Below, piece by piece: positions 16,711-25,492 of a DNA stretch of 64,000 nt (its first letter is position 1; every line of letters starts with the position of its first letter). The notes beneath the pieces are model-generated. The model made no database searches, was not told the origin of the DNA, and was given only the letters and a program-made list of their open reading frames with translations. The stretch is taken from assembly GCA_004020645.1 (NCBI GenBank), contig SAQL01000010.1:124001-188000 (forward strand), read 5' to 3'. The DNA is from Mesorhizobium sp. Lineage in GTDB: Bacteria; Pseudomonadota; Alphaproteobacteria; Rhizobiales; Rhizobiaceae. The translations under genes were made by a program, and so were the position numbers.

Positions 16711-19167
16711 TCACGACCGGAAAGGGATCATGGTTCGGATCGTGAGCCGATTTGCAAGCAAGGCTGGGGCGACAAGATAAAGGACCACAGCGATCATCAC
16801 GACGCCAGAGAACCCTACATGCATTGCAAGCAGCGTGGCGAGAATCGCGCTCAGTACGGACGCACAGCCGTTGATTCCCCACGCCCAGGGAATGAATGTC
16901 TCCGAACGCGCGCCGACATGCCCGAGGCCGAGGGGAAACGGCATCCCCATAAAAAGAGCGAGCGGCGCTATGAGAAGGAGCGCGATCGCGATCTTAGCGG
17001 CGTCCGGGAACGCCAGCAGCCTTTCGAATACTGAGGGCAGCGCGAGAAGGTAGGTGGCAGCCAGAACCGCGATAACCCCGACAGCCAGGGCGATGCCGCG
17101 CACCGCCGACCCGCGCCCAACCGCCGCGGCCCAGCGTGCGGCAACGGCGCTACCGAGACCGGCGAATGCGAGGAAGCCCGCAAGCACGACAGCGACAGCG
17201 TAGAACGGATGACCGAGGAACAGCACAAAGCGCTGGATGAAGGCGATTTCGATGAAGAGGAAGGCTAGCCCCAAGGCAAGGAAGTAGAGCCCGAAGCGCA
17301 GCCGGTGCAAAGCTTTCCCGAGCGCGTCTCTGCGAATCCATAGCGGCAGTAGGATCAGGACGGCGCTGAGGATGGCAGCCTGGACCAGAGTCGTCACGAG
17401 GATCAGGTAGCTCCACTCGAGCATCGCTGCCCCGCCCTGGGTGCGCAGGGCTAGGAGTTCGGGCAGGGCGCGCCAGCGGAAGAAGTCGAAGAAATAGGGC
17501 CGATTGTCGGTGGCCGGTGCGATGGCGAACTTGTAGCGCTCGATGAAGTCGGCGCGCTCAGGGCCGAGGAGCGCGAGGGCTCCCTCGTAGAGATATTCCT
17601 GATCGAGCTGGTTGAAGTGGTTCACGTCGCTCGCGGAGATGCCGGGCACCCAAGAGATGTCGAAGAAGTTCTCGGCCGCGAAGCTGCTAATGGCCGCAAT
17701 GTCTTCGCGTTTGAACGGCGACTTGGCGACGAGCAAAGTTGCGGTATTCCAGCTCCGGATCAGCGCCAGGTGCCGGTCCGGCTCGGCCGCGCCTTCCGCC
17801 TCGAGCGCTGCTATGGCGGTGGCGAACAGCTTAAGGCTATCACGCGGCGGCACTCGCAGCCATCGTGTGATAGCGACGACACCATCTGGTCCGAGAATCG
17901 CGAGGTAATCCCGCATTGCCTCCACGGTATAGGTGTAATTTTCATGCAAGCTCTGCACGCCGGCCGCGGCCGCGCTGAAGGAATCGAGGAGCGGCATTTG
18001 GATCAGGTCGTAGCGCTCGCCAGCAGTCGCAGCGAAGGCGCGCGCCTCGGCCAAATGCAAGTGCAGGTTCGGTCGGCTGAAGATACCGCCAGCGAAGTCG
18101 GCGAAGCGATTCCGAGCCAAGTCGATCATTTGCGGGTTGACCTCTACCGCATCCACGGTATCGGCCCCGGCGCGCAGCGCCAGCAGCACCTGCTCGCCGC
18201 CCCCGGCGCCGAGGATTAGCACCCGCGGCCGCTCGAGGATGCGGTACGGCAGCGCCGCCGTTGTCCGGTCGAGGTAGGCGACCTTCGCCGGATCGCCTCC
18301 ATAGGCGGTGATCGCCGTAATACTGTCGCCATCGGTGAAGACGGCGAGTTGCGCAGGCGGCTCCTGGGTATTGGCAAGGCTGAGGCCAGGCGCATATCGG
18401 AAGGGGATGGTCGGACTCTCGACAACCGTCAGCAACCCGAGCGGGCTCGACCGCTCCTCGATCACCCGCGCGTTCGGAACCTCCAGGGCTATGCGGAGAC
18501 CCTTATACTGCGACATATGCGGCTCGGGGGCCACCCAGGACGGCGGTAGCGATACTGCAATGAACGCCGCTGCCAACCCAAGGCCGCCCGCTGCGAGCCA
18601 CCGATGGCGGACAATGCCAAACGCGGCAAAGGCAGCCGCCGCGAATGCCAGCGCTGCAACGAAACGCAGCGCCGTAGATGGAAAGACCAGGAACAGGAGC
18701 CCGACGATACCCAGCGCACCGATCCCTGCGCCGGCCAAGTCGAAGGCGTAGACGCGTCCGATCTGTCCGGGATGGCGGCAGAAAGCAAGGCCGACGCAGG
18801 TCGCGCCAAAGAAGAACGGCAGGATCAGAAGCGCATAGTTGGCCGCGAGCCAACCGAGCTGCCGCGGATCCCAGATGATCTCGAGCGCGTTGAACGGCAG
18901 ACGTTCGGCGATGGCGAAGCTGGCGACCGCGGTCATGCCGAACAGCGCTGCCGACGCCGCGAAAGCAGCCGGGTAGCGCTCCACTAGCCAGCGCTGGGCA
19001 AGCGCAATGAACGTACCGCTCGCGCCGAAGCCCAAGAGCGCGATGCTGATGATCATGTAGGCAAAATGGTGCCATTGAACGATCGAAAACAATCGCATCA
19101 GCAGCAATTCATAACCGAGAACCGCTGCCGAAATGAGACCGACTGGTAGCATGCGGCCCGCTCTCAC
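16711..19167 (-). CDS. membrane-embedded spermidine-synthase-like protein
   Basis: This encodes 818 residues in three parts. An N-terminal membrane domain (about 1-205) has roughly six helices. A cytoplasmic SAM-binding Rossmann domain resembles spermidine synthases (VLILGAGGGEQ at 316-326, VEVNPQ at 341-346). A second membrane domain spans about 580-810. The family is annotated as spermidine synthase-like, but many members lack evidence for aminopropyl transfer, so the substrate is open. The GTG at 19167 overlaps the methyltransferase stop (GTGA); an ATG five codons later is an alternative start. The two genes are therefore translationally coupled. Confidence 0.78.
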   Translation of the reverse strand: MRAGRMLPVGLISAAVLGYELLLMRLFSIVQWHHFAYMIISIALLGFGASGTFIALAQRWLVERYPAAFAASAALFGMTAVASFAIAERLPFNALEIIWDPRQLGWLAANYALLILPFFFGATCVGLAFCRHPGQIGRVYAFDLAGAGIGALGIVGLLFLVFPSTALRFVAALAFAAAAFAAFGIVRHRWLAAGGLGLAAAFIAVSLPPSWVAPEPHMSQYKGLRIALEVPNARVIEERSSPLGLLTVVESPTIPFRYAPGLSLANTQEPPAQLAVFTDGDSITAITAYGGDPAKVAYLDRTTAALPYRILERPRVLILGAGGGEQVLLALRAGADTVDAVEVNPQMIDLARNRFADFAGGIFSRPNLHLHLAEARAFAATAGERYDLIQMPLLDSFSAAAAGVQSLHENYTYTVEAMRDYLAILGPDGVVAITRWLRVPPRDSLKLFATAIAALEAEGAAEPDRHLALIRSWNTATLLVAKSPFKREDIAAISSFAAENFFDISWVPGISASDVNHFNQLDQEYLYEGALALLGPERADFIERYKFAIAPATDNRPYFFDFFRWRALPELLALRTQGGAAMLEWSYLILVTTLVQAAILSAVLILLPLWIRRDALGKALHRLRFGLYFLALGLAFLFIEIAFIQRFVLFLGHPFYAVAVVLAGFLAFAGLGSAVAARWAAAVGRGSAVRGIALAVGVIAVLAATYLLALPSVFERLLAFPDAAKIAIALLLIAPLALFMGMPFPLGLGHVGARSETFIPWAWGINGCASVLSAILATLLAMHVGFSGVVMIAVVLYLVAPALLANRLTIRTMIPFRS

Positions 19168-19901
19168 CGGGAGGGACCTCCCCGCAGCGGAACGAAGCTC
19201 ACCGGCAGCAGCTGCCGGGTCGTGATGCCTCCGTCTCGTCGCTTCTCAACGAGCATGAGAAACTGGGTTGCAAAGGGGCCTCCCACGGGGATGACCATCC
19301 GACCTCCTTCAGCGAGCTGCTCGACAAGCGGCGGCGGAATATGGCTGGCAGCCGCGGTCACGACGATGCCGTCGAAGGGCGCGTGCTCAGGCCAGCCGTA
19401 GTAGCCGTCGTCCACCTTCACCTTGACGTTGTCGAAGCGGGGCACCGCAAGTCGTGCCGCTGCCCTCTTGCCCAGTTCCGGGATAATCTCGATCGAGTAA
19501 ACCTTGGCGGCGAGGGGCGACAGGACGGCTGCCTGATAGCCCGAGCCGGTGCCGATCTCGAGGACGGTGTCGCCAGGCCGAACATTGATCAGGTCGGTCA
19601 TAAGCGCGACGATATAGGGCTGCGAGATCGTCTGACCGTGCCCGATCGGCAGGGGCCGGTCATGATAGGCCGCGCCGCGCTGCGCCTCGGGTACGAAACG
19701 CTCGCGCGGCACTGTGCCCATCGTCTTGAGCACCGCCGGATCGATACTGTGTGCCCCGGAGCGGGCGTGTCCCTTTATCGTCTCGATCATGGCCGCACGC
19801 TCGGCTGCGCGGTCCTGGGCGGGCGCCGATGTCGAAACGAAGGCGGCAGCACTCGCGAGAAACGCGGCCAGCAACGCTCGGCACTGGGCTAGAGCACTCA
19901 T
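19164..19901 (-). CDS. pcm: exported protein-L-isoaspartate O-methyltransferase
   Basis: The enzyme methylates L-isoaspartyl residues of damaged proteins with SAM. The 245-residue protein has a signal peptide (cleavage near SAPAQ, residue 29) and then the PCMT fold: GHGQTISQPYIVA at 87-99, SAM motif VLEIGTGSGYQAA at 113-125, and DGYYGWPEHAPFDGIVVTAA. Most PCMTs are cytoplasmic and about 210 residues long; this one appears exported. GGAGAGG precedes the ATG at 19901. It overlaps the spermidine-synthase-like gene by 4 nt, so both act in one pathway or compartment, which is otherwise unknown. Confidence 0.85.
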   Translation of the reverse strand: MSALAQCRALLAAFLASAAAFVSTSAPAQDRAAERAAMIETIKGHARSGAHSIDPAVLKTMGTVPRERFVPEAQRGAAYHDRPLPIGHGQTISQPYIVALMTDLINVRPGDTVLEIGTGSGYQAAVLSPLAAKVYSIEIIPELGKRAAARLAVPRFDNVKVKVDDGYYGWPEHAPFDGIVVTAAASHIPPPLVEQLAEGGRMVIPVGGPFATQFLMLVEKRRDGGITTRQLLPVSFVPLRGGPSR

Positions 19902-20377
19902 GAACCTCTCCTGGCCCACGACGTCGAGAACAAAGGCGGCGGCCTTTTGAAGCAAACGCTGCTCCGATCTCACACCAAACATGTCGCGGCACCTGGTCCG
20001 GATCAACCCCGTTGGAGGTTGGTGGTGCGTCAGAAGGCGTCTTCCGCCTCAGGCGGCGATCGCAAATGGGACGGCAAGCAGCCTGACCGCATTATGCATC
20101 CTTCACGGGTACCAAGAACCTCGCGTTTACCTGCCTGCAAGTCCGCTATCCATTTTATTGCAGCCCCTCCGACGAATCGACACGAAGGTCCGGAGCGGGT
20201 CAGATCACGTCGATGCCCACGGAGGCCTGAAGGTCCGCTTCCAAAAAAATCCAAGCCTCGAAGTGGCCAGTCCGGTATCGAAACGCGACGTCTGAGTAGC
20301 GGTTCGGCGATGACCGCTCTTGGCGGCGATTTGCTGATGTTGAGCGACGTCAGCTTTCGCCCAAACCGCATCAGCTC
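19902..20377. other. 476-bp stretch upstream of pcm, no recognised gene
   Basis: This should contain the promoter of the pcm-led operon. Open frames on both strands lack starts with ribosome-binding sites and resemble no family known to me. Its left neighbour is intact and its right neighbour is a decayed gene fragment, so some of this sequence may be degraded coding DNA. Confidence 0.45.
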
Positions 20378-20830
20378 TCACACAGCCAGGCTCCCCTGCT
20401 CCGCCTCCTCCGCATTTAGGATCCCCCCGGCGCCGTCGCCCAGGCCAATTCCACCAGCGTCACCTGGCAGACGATGAGCCCTGCTCCTCGACTTGGTCAG
20501 CAGGCGCCGGGCGCGGCGCAGCGAGTGCGAGCCATAGGCGCGGGCGATCGCTGGTCGCTCGGGCAGCCCTCCTTCGCCGCGCGGGCGATCATCATGAACA
20601 CACCTTGCATATCCTCGGGCAGCAGCGAGGCGCGCACCGGGCATCCTGCCAGGCGTCATCGCCAGCCATGTCGGAACCCAGGCCGGCGCGGGCGCGCGTC
20701 AGCATGCGGCGGAAGGCGGGCAGGTCAGGCACGACCGATGCCAGACCCTCGATCCGGCAGCGGACCACGAACTCCTGATAGAGCAAGCCGATGGCGCGGA
20801 AGCCCGCATCGGCTTGCGCCAGGAGGCAGC
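20378..20830 (-). pseudogene. decayed 3' fragment of a HerA-like ATPase gene (paralogue of 22652..24151)
   Basis: Read on the minus strand, the fragment ends at a stop codon at 20378 and aligns with the last roughly 150 codons of the intact ATPase at 22652-23140. Shared blocks include LYQEFVVRCRIEGLASVVPD, RRMLTRARAGLGSDM, GDDAWQD, ARAYGSHSLRRARRLLT and EEAEQGSL. Many substitutions and several deletions break the frame, for example the loss of about 23 nt after GTCAC and a TAG in the tail. The upstream two thirds of the gene, including Walker motifs, are missing. It is an old partial copy. Confidence 0.88.
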
Positions 20831-20895
20831 TGATGCTGTCGGAGGAAAAGACCGCGAGCAGCGCGGCATTCGCGGTCGGCTACCAAAGCGGGATG
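20820..20895 (+). pseudogene. scrap of an AraC-family regulator gene
   Basis: On the plus strand, 24 codons read ARRQLMLSEEKTASSAAFAVGYQS, matching the second helix-turn-helix of AraC-family regulators (typically aRRLML...d...aAf.VGY.S.sqFsReY). The expected continuation SQFSREY is absent and the flanks do not extend the homology. It abuts the ATPase fragment on the opposite strand at about 20820-20830, so this point is a junction of two unrelated broken genes. From 20896 to 21029 nothing is recognised. Confidence 0.55.
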
Positions 20896-21029
20896 CCAAA
20901 GAGGCGAGAGGCAGAACCTTGGCCGCCGCTTGAGCAGGCCGCGAGCAGCGATGAAGCGGGTCGGCACGCCGGCAAAGGTCGTCCTCAGGAGGGGATAGCT
21001 AAGCACGTTCCCCCTGATCAGCGCGAAAA

Positions 21030-22187
21030 TCAGGGTGGAGCGATCTCTGCGACGAGATCGTTCGTCGTCTTGACCCCAGCCATGAAGCCGGCGGCATTGA
21101 ATTCGTTCATGACGAAGAAAGCGCCGACGCCGCGTGTCGGTGCAATCGCAACATAGAGAAACATCCCTTGCAGGCCGCCGCTCTTCTGGAGGATGAGCGG
21201 GCGATGCTCGTTGGGGAGCATGATGACCCATCCGAGACCCATGGCGTCCATTGGGCCGCCGTCATCCAGCCCTACCACCGACGCGAGCCCGTCCCGGTAC
21301 AAAAAAGCCGCGTGGTTCACGAGGCGGAACTCGGCGTCGGCCGCGGAAGGCTTGTTGTCGACATGCCAGTTCATCCAGCGCAGCAGGTCGTCCGCGGTCG
21401 AGTACAATCCACCGGCGCACTCCATGGCTGTGCTCGTCGGCACGATGGGCATGCCGCTGCCATCGAAGTTATGGCCCTGCATCAGGCGCGGCTCGTCCTC
21501 CGGTCTTGGGTTGAAAACCGTGTCTTTCATGCCGAGGGGATCGAGGACACGCTCCCGAAGGACCTCGGCATAAGGCTTTCCCGAGACATTCGCGAGCACC
21601 GCTCCTAGGAGGTCGTATCCGAAGTTCGAATAGAGAACGGCGGTGCCTGGCGCGAAGAGCAGCGGATTGTCCTTGAGGGCGGCAATCTGCGCCTCTTTGG
21701 TGTTCGTAGAGAAGGGGTCGGAGGGGGGCGCCTCGGCCACTGGCACCTCCCGCGGAAGGCCGGAAGCTTGCGCGACGAGATCGATCAGGCGGAGGGCGCG
21801 GCCATCCTTCTCAGGGAGCGTGACGTCCCAGCCAAGGCGATCCTGCAGCCGGTCGGTGAGCTGTACCTTGCCGTCGATCGCCAGCGAGGAAAGCACACTG
21901 CCGCAGAACACTTTGCTCACGGACGCGATGCGGAACATTGTGTCGCCGTCGGGCACTTTTTCACTCCCGTCGGCAATCTTGCCGAAACCGGCCAAGGCCG
22001 TCTCGCCGTTGCGCACGGCGCCGAAGATCAGGCCAGGCACCTTGGTGGAGAGATACAGGATCGTACCGTTGAACTGCACCGCTTCCGTCAGCAGCTTGTC
22101 CTCGGCATGCCCATAAGAGGGAAGGGTGACGGCTGCGATTGCCGTCAAAGCGATGGCCATAAGTCGGCGCGATCGAGACAAACGCAT
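21030..22187 (-). CDS. exported serine hydrolase of the beta-lactamase / penicillin-binding fold (class C/AmpH-like)
   Basis: This encodes 385 residues with a Sec signal peptide (about 1-29). The active-site motifs of class C beta-lactamase-fold enzymes are present: SxxK as SVSK (Ser89, Lys92), YSN at 186-188, and a KSGG segment in place of the usual KTG/HTG. It may be a D-Ala-D-Ala carboxypeptidase, an esterase or an AmpH-like peptidase; true cephalosporinase activity cannot be claimed. AAAGGAT precedes the ATG at 22187, and a TTG two codons upstream is rejected. It is a single gene flanked by degraded DNA, suggesting acquisition into this site. Confidence 0.85.
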   Translation of the reverse strand: MRLSRSRRLMAIALTAIAAVTLPSYGHAEDKLLTEAVQFNGTILYLSTKVPGLIFGAVRNGETALAGFGKIADGSEKVPDGDTMFRIASVSKVFCGSVLSSLAIDGKVQLTDRLQDRLGWDVTLPEKDGRALRLIDLVAQASGLPREVPVAEAPPSDPFSTNTKEAQIAALKDNPLLFAPGTAVLYSNFGYDLLGAVLANVSGKPYAEVLRERVLDPLGMKDTVFNPRPEDEPRLMQGHNFDGSGMPIVPTSTAMECAGGLYSTADDLLRWMNWHVDNKPSAADAEFRLVNHAAFLYRDGLASVVGLDDGGPMDAMGLGWVIMLPNEHRPLILQKSGGLQGMFLYVAIAPTRGVGAFFVMNEFNAAGFMAGVKTTNDLVAEIAPP

Positions 22188-22651
22188 TGCCAAAATCCTT
22201 TGATAAAGCTGCAGAATAAAATCTTGGGAAAAAGGGCCGCCGCGTAGTATCTCACCATCTCTCCAGAAGCAGGAGATGTCAACAGAATGAACCGAAGGGG
22301 GTAATCGGCGGCGGTAGCGTAGTTTCGGCGGCTATTTGCGCTACCGTCCTGCCGTATTTCTTGTCCTTCGTCAGTTGATCGGGGCTGATCTCTTCATTAG
22401 CAGACCGGCCCGCGGGTAATTTAGAAGATTTGTAAGGCGCCGTCGGCAGGAGGGAGTGCTGTAGCATCGAGCAACTTACAATAGACGGATCTGCGTCGCG
22501 CCAACCGTCGTCGTATGATGAAGACCGGGCAGAAGAGCTGTGGCGGGCCAGCGAGGCCCTATCTGCGCAAAAAAGACTCGCCGCTGTACCTGCCGCTTGG
22601 CCAGACATCGCCTTGATGCGTGGCATTCCCCATGCGCGCTTGGCCGCCGCC
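22188..22651. other. 464-bp stretch between serine hydrolase and ATPase, no recognised gene
   Basis: It holds the serine hydrolase promoter region (right-to-left) and the 3' flank of the ATPase gene. A minus-strand frame at 22279-22626 is open for 115 codons but has no ribosome-binding site and no family signature. The local A+T content is higher than in neighbouring genes. No inverted repeats or transposon ends stand out. Confidence 0.45.
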
Positions 22652-24151
22652 TCACACCGCCAAACTGCCCTGCTCCGCCTCCTCGGCGTTGGGGTCGCCC
22701 GGTGCCGTTGCCCAGGCCAATTCGACGAGCGTCACTGTCCGCCTTCCAACCCCGTCGAGCTGGCAGACGATCAGCCCCTGTTCCTCGATATAGGTCAGCA
22801 GCCGCCGTGCGCGGCGCAGCGAGTGTGAGCCGTAGGCGCGGGCGATCGCCGCGTCGCTCGGGCAGGGCCAGCCCTCCTTCGCTGCGCGGGCGATCATCAT
22901 GAACACACCCTGCATATCCTCGGGCAGCAGCGAGGCGCGCACCGAGACATCCTGCCATGCGTCATCCCCTACCATGTCGGAGCCGAGGCCGGCGCGGGCG
23001 CGCGTCAGCATGCGGCGGAACTCGGGCAGATCAGGCACGACCGATGCCAGGCCCTCGATCCGGCAGCGAACCACGAACTCCTGGTAAAGCACGCCGATGA
23101 CACGGAACCCCGCGTCGGGTTGCGCCAGCAGGGCGCGCAGGACACGGTCCACCCGCTCGCGCCGCTCCGCCAAGTCCTCGGCGCTGATTGGCGGCTCCTC
23201 CGGTTCGGGGCGGATTTCCAGCGCCGCCGACTTTGCCGCCATCAGCTGATCGAGCAGGTCCGGCGACGACCGGCGCTGCGGCCGGACAGTTTCCGGCGGC
23301 GGAGCTGCCAGGATGATGGCGCGTGCGTCCTCAAGTGCCGCTTCCGGCAGCGGCATCAGCCGCGGGGTGCCGTTGCGCGGACTTGTATCGGTCGGGCCGA
23401 TGCGCAGCCCCAGCGGACGGCGCGAGAGCGCCGGGCCAAGCGCCATGAATTGCCCGCGCTCCAGGTCGCGAAAAGCCTCCGCCTGGCGCCGCTCCATGCC
23501 CAAAAGGTCGGCGGCGCGCGCCATGTCGATGTCGAGAAAGGTCCGGCCCATGAGGAAATTGGAAGCCTCGGCGGCGACGTTCTTGGCGAGCTTGGCCAGC
23601 CGCTGGGTGGCGATGATCCCGGCCAGCCCGCGTTTGCGGCCGCGGCACATCAAATTGGTCATGGCGCCGAGCGAGAGCTTGCGCGCCTCGTCGGAAACCT
23701 CGCCGGCGACTGCCGGCGCGAACAGCTGCGCCTCGTCGACCACCACCAGCATCGGATACCAGTGGTCGCGGGCGACTTCGAAAAGCCCGCCGAGAAAGGC
23801 GGCGGCGCGGCGCATCTGGTTCTCGGCGTCGAGCCCCTCGAGATTGAGCACCGTGGAGACGCGATGGATGCGCGCCCGCTCACCGGCGCTCTGCAGGCCG
23901 CGCTCGGTATGCTCCTCGGCGTCGATCACCAAATGGCCGAAACGGTCGCCCAGCGATACGAAGTCGCCCTCGGGGTCGATGATGGTCTGCTGCACCCAGG
24001 GCGCACTCTGCTCCAGCAACCGGCGCAGCAGATGGGATTTGCCGGAGCCCGAATTGCCCTGCACCAAAAGGCGGGTCGCCAGCAACTCCTCAAGATCCAG
24101 TGCCGCGGGGGCGCCTGCGGTCGTGTGGCCCATCTCAATCGCAACGGTCAT
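22652..24151 (-). CDS. HerA-like (DUF87) ATP-binding protein
   Basis: This 499-residue P-loop ATPase of the FtsK/HerA superfamily has Walker A GNSGSGKS at 32-39 and Walker B MLVVVDE with Asp139-Glu140. An arginine-finger/sensor region follows (GIIATQRLAKLAKNVAAEASNFLMGR). The C-terminal about 250 residues include a winged-helix-like part (ARAYGSHSLRRARRLLTYIEEQGLI). Relatives are annotated as DUF87 ATPases and some act as DNA translocases. AAGGAGAG precedes the ATG at 24151. It stands alone, without a NurA nuclease neighbour. A decayed paralogous 3' fragment lies 1.8 kb downstream. Confidence 0.85.
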   Translation of the reverse strand: MTVAIEMGHTTAGAPAALDLEELLATRLLVQGNSGSGKSHLLRRLLEQSAPWVQQTIIDPEGDFVSLGDRFGHLVIDAEEHTERGLQSAGERARIHRVSTVLNLEGLDAENQMRRAAAFLGGLFEVARDHWYPMLVVVDEAQLFAPAVAGEVSDEARKLSLGAMTNLMCRGRKRGLAGIIATQRLAKLAKNVAAEASNFLMGRTFLDIDMARAADLLGMERRQAEAFRDLERGQFMALGPALSRRPLGLRIGPTDTSPRNGTPRLMPLPEAALEDARAIILAAPPPETVRPQRRSSPDLLDQLMAAKSAALEIRPEPEEPPISAEDLAERRERVDRVLRALLAQPDAGFRVIGVLYQEFVVRCRIEGLASVVPDLPEFRRMLTRARAGLGSDMVGDDAWQDVSVRASLLPEDMQGVFMMIARAAKEGWPCPSDAAIARAYGSHSLRRARRLLTYIEEQGLIVCQLDGVGRRTVTLVELAWATAPGDPNAEEAEQGSLAV

Positions 24152-24256
24152 GTCTCGACTCTCCTTGCGGAGAGGGCTTATCAACCGCATCACAGCCCGT
24201 CGAGCGCCCATGGCCGGCGGCACGGCGTTGCGCACAGCTCGACGCTGCGCGCAGCG

Positions 24257-25492
24257 TCAGTTCGCAGACGTAAGCATCACAGGGTCATGCGCAAGGCGCT
24301 GCCGCTTGATCAGGATGATTGCCGAGAAAGCCAGTATGCCGAGCATGCCGACCGCAGCGGTCAACCAGAGCGATGGCTGGACGCCCATGCCTGCCATCGC
24401 CATGGCAAGGGCAAACGGTGCAAGCGCTGACGAGAACTGCCGCGCCGCCGTCACCCAGCCGAGCCGGGCGCCGTAGCGCTCCCGTCCGAACAGTTCCAGG
24501 GGCAGCGTGCCGCCGACGATGCTGGCGAGGCCCGAGCCCAATCCAAACAGGATGACGAAGGCGATGGCGCCGGGCACTGATGGTGTCGTCGCCAGCAGGG
24601 CGACAAGGCCGAGCGGCAGCAGTGTCGCGCCGATCACCGCGAGCCAGGTCTGTGCCAGCCGGCCGCCGAACAGCATGTTGATCAACCGGCTCGCCACCTG
24701 GGACGGGCCGAAAAGCGTGGTTACGACAAGGCCGGCCGAGCCAAGCCCGAGCGCCGTCGTCAGCGGCACCATGTGAACGAGGATCGAGGAGAGCACGAAG
24801 CCCTCGATCGCGAAGCCGCCAAGCATGAGCAGAAACACTCTGCTGCGGTCGCGGGGGGTGAAGGCGACCGGACCGACCGGCCCGATCGCCGCAGGTGTCG
24901 CCGAAGCGCTTTTGTCCGCCCAACGCGACAGCCGCGCCAGCCAGGCATGGATGGGCAGGCAGATGGCGACATTGACGGCGGCAAAGACCAAATAGACCTC
25001 GCGCCAGGTGAGGTATTCGTGAAGTGCCGCCGTCAACGGCCAGAACAGGGTGGAGGCGAAGCCGGCGATCAGCGTCAGATGGGTGATGCTGCGCTGCGCC
25101 TTGGCTCCGCCGATCTGGACGATCGCGACGAAAGCGGCGCTGTAGAGCACGAAGGCGGACGCCAGTTCCATCGCCATCAGTGCCAGAACGAAGGTCACCC
25201 GGCCGGGTGCTAGAGCGCAAGCGACAAGCGCTGCCGCGGCGGCAGCCGAACCAAAGGTCATCACCCGGCCGGCGCCGAAACGATCGGCCCAGTGTCCGGC
25301 TGTCGGAGCAAACAGCCCCCCCGCCAGCAGCGACGCCGACAAGGCGCCGAAAACCCATTGTTCCGGCCAGACGAGCTCGAGCGCGATCGACGGCACCAGG
25401 ATGCTAAAACTGTAATAGAGCGTGCCGTAGCCGATGATCTGCGTCAGCCCCAACGCCCAGAGCGCGGCAGCCGGGATCTTCCGGTCGCTCAT
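24257..25492 (-). CDS. MFS transporter of an arsenic cluster (possible ArsK-like efflux pump)
   Basis: This 411-residue protein has 12 predicted hydrophobic segments and the MFS loop 2-3 pattern GHWADRFGAGRVMTFG. Its start codon overlaps the stop of the flavoprotein gene (ATGA), so the two are coupled under the ArsR just upstream. MFS proteins in ars clusters include ArsJ (organoarsenical 1-arseno-3-phosphoglycerate efflux, usually with a GAPDH gene) and ArsK (As(III)/Sb(III)/organoarsenical efflux in Agrobacterium). No GAPDH gene is here, so an ArsK-like role is the more plausible inference, not proven. Confidence 0.8.
   Translation of the reverse strand: MSDRKIPAAALWALGLTQIIGYGTLYYSFSILVPSIALELVWPEQWVFGALSASLLAGGLFAPTAGHWADRFGAGRVMTFGSAAAAAALVACALAPGRVTFVLALMAMELASAFVLYSAAFVAIVQIGGAKAQRSITHLTLIAGFASTLFWPLTAALHEYLTWREVYLVFAAVNVAICLPIHAWLARLSRWADKSASATPAAIGPVGPVAFTPRDRSRVFLLMLGGFAIEGFVLSSILVHMVPLTTALGLGSAGLVVTTLFGPSQVASRLINMLFGGRLAQTWLAVIGATLLPLGLVALLATTPSVPGAIAFVILFGLGSGLASIVGGTLPLELFGRERYGARLGWVTAARQFSSALAPFALAMAMAGMGVQPSLWLTAAVGMLGILAFSAIILIKRQRLAHDPVMLTSAN

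Noticed and set aside
16701..16714. GTGAAG-AA-CTTCAC hairpin as a terminator after the membrane spermidine-synthase-like gene
   Set aside because: It overlaps the stop codon, the loop is only two bases and no T-run follows on either strand.
14762..16882. A 706-codon open frame on the minus strand opposite the OmpA gene
   Set aside because: It mirrors the codon bias and repeats of the OmpA gene, has no domain signature and no ribosome-binding site. It is a shadow frame of high-GC DNA.
22279..22626. 115-codon minus-strand frame next to the ATPase gene
   Set aside because: No ribosome-binding site, no recognisable domain, and the codon use is unlike the neighbours; it may include gene debris but is not supportable as a gene.
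24257..25492. MFS transporter as ArsJ
   Set aside because: ArsJ is normally paired with a GAPDH gene for 1-arseno-3-phosphoglycerate formation; none is adjacent.
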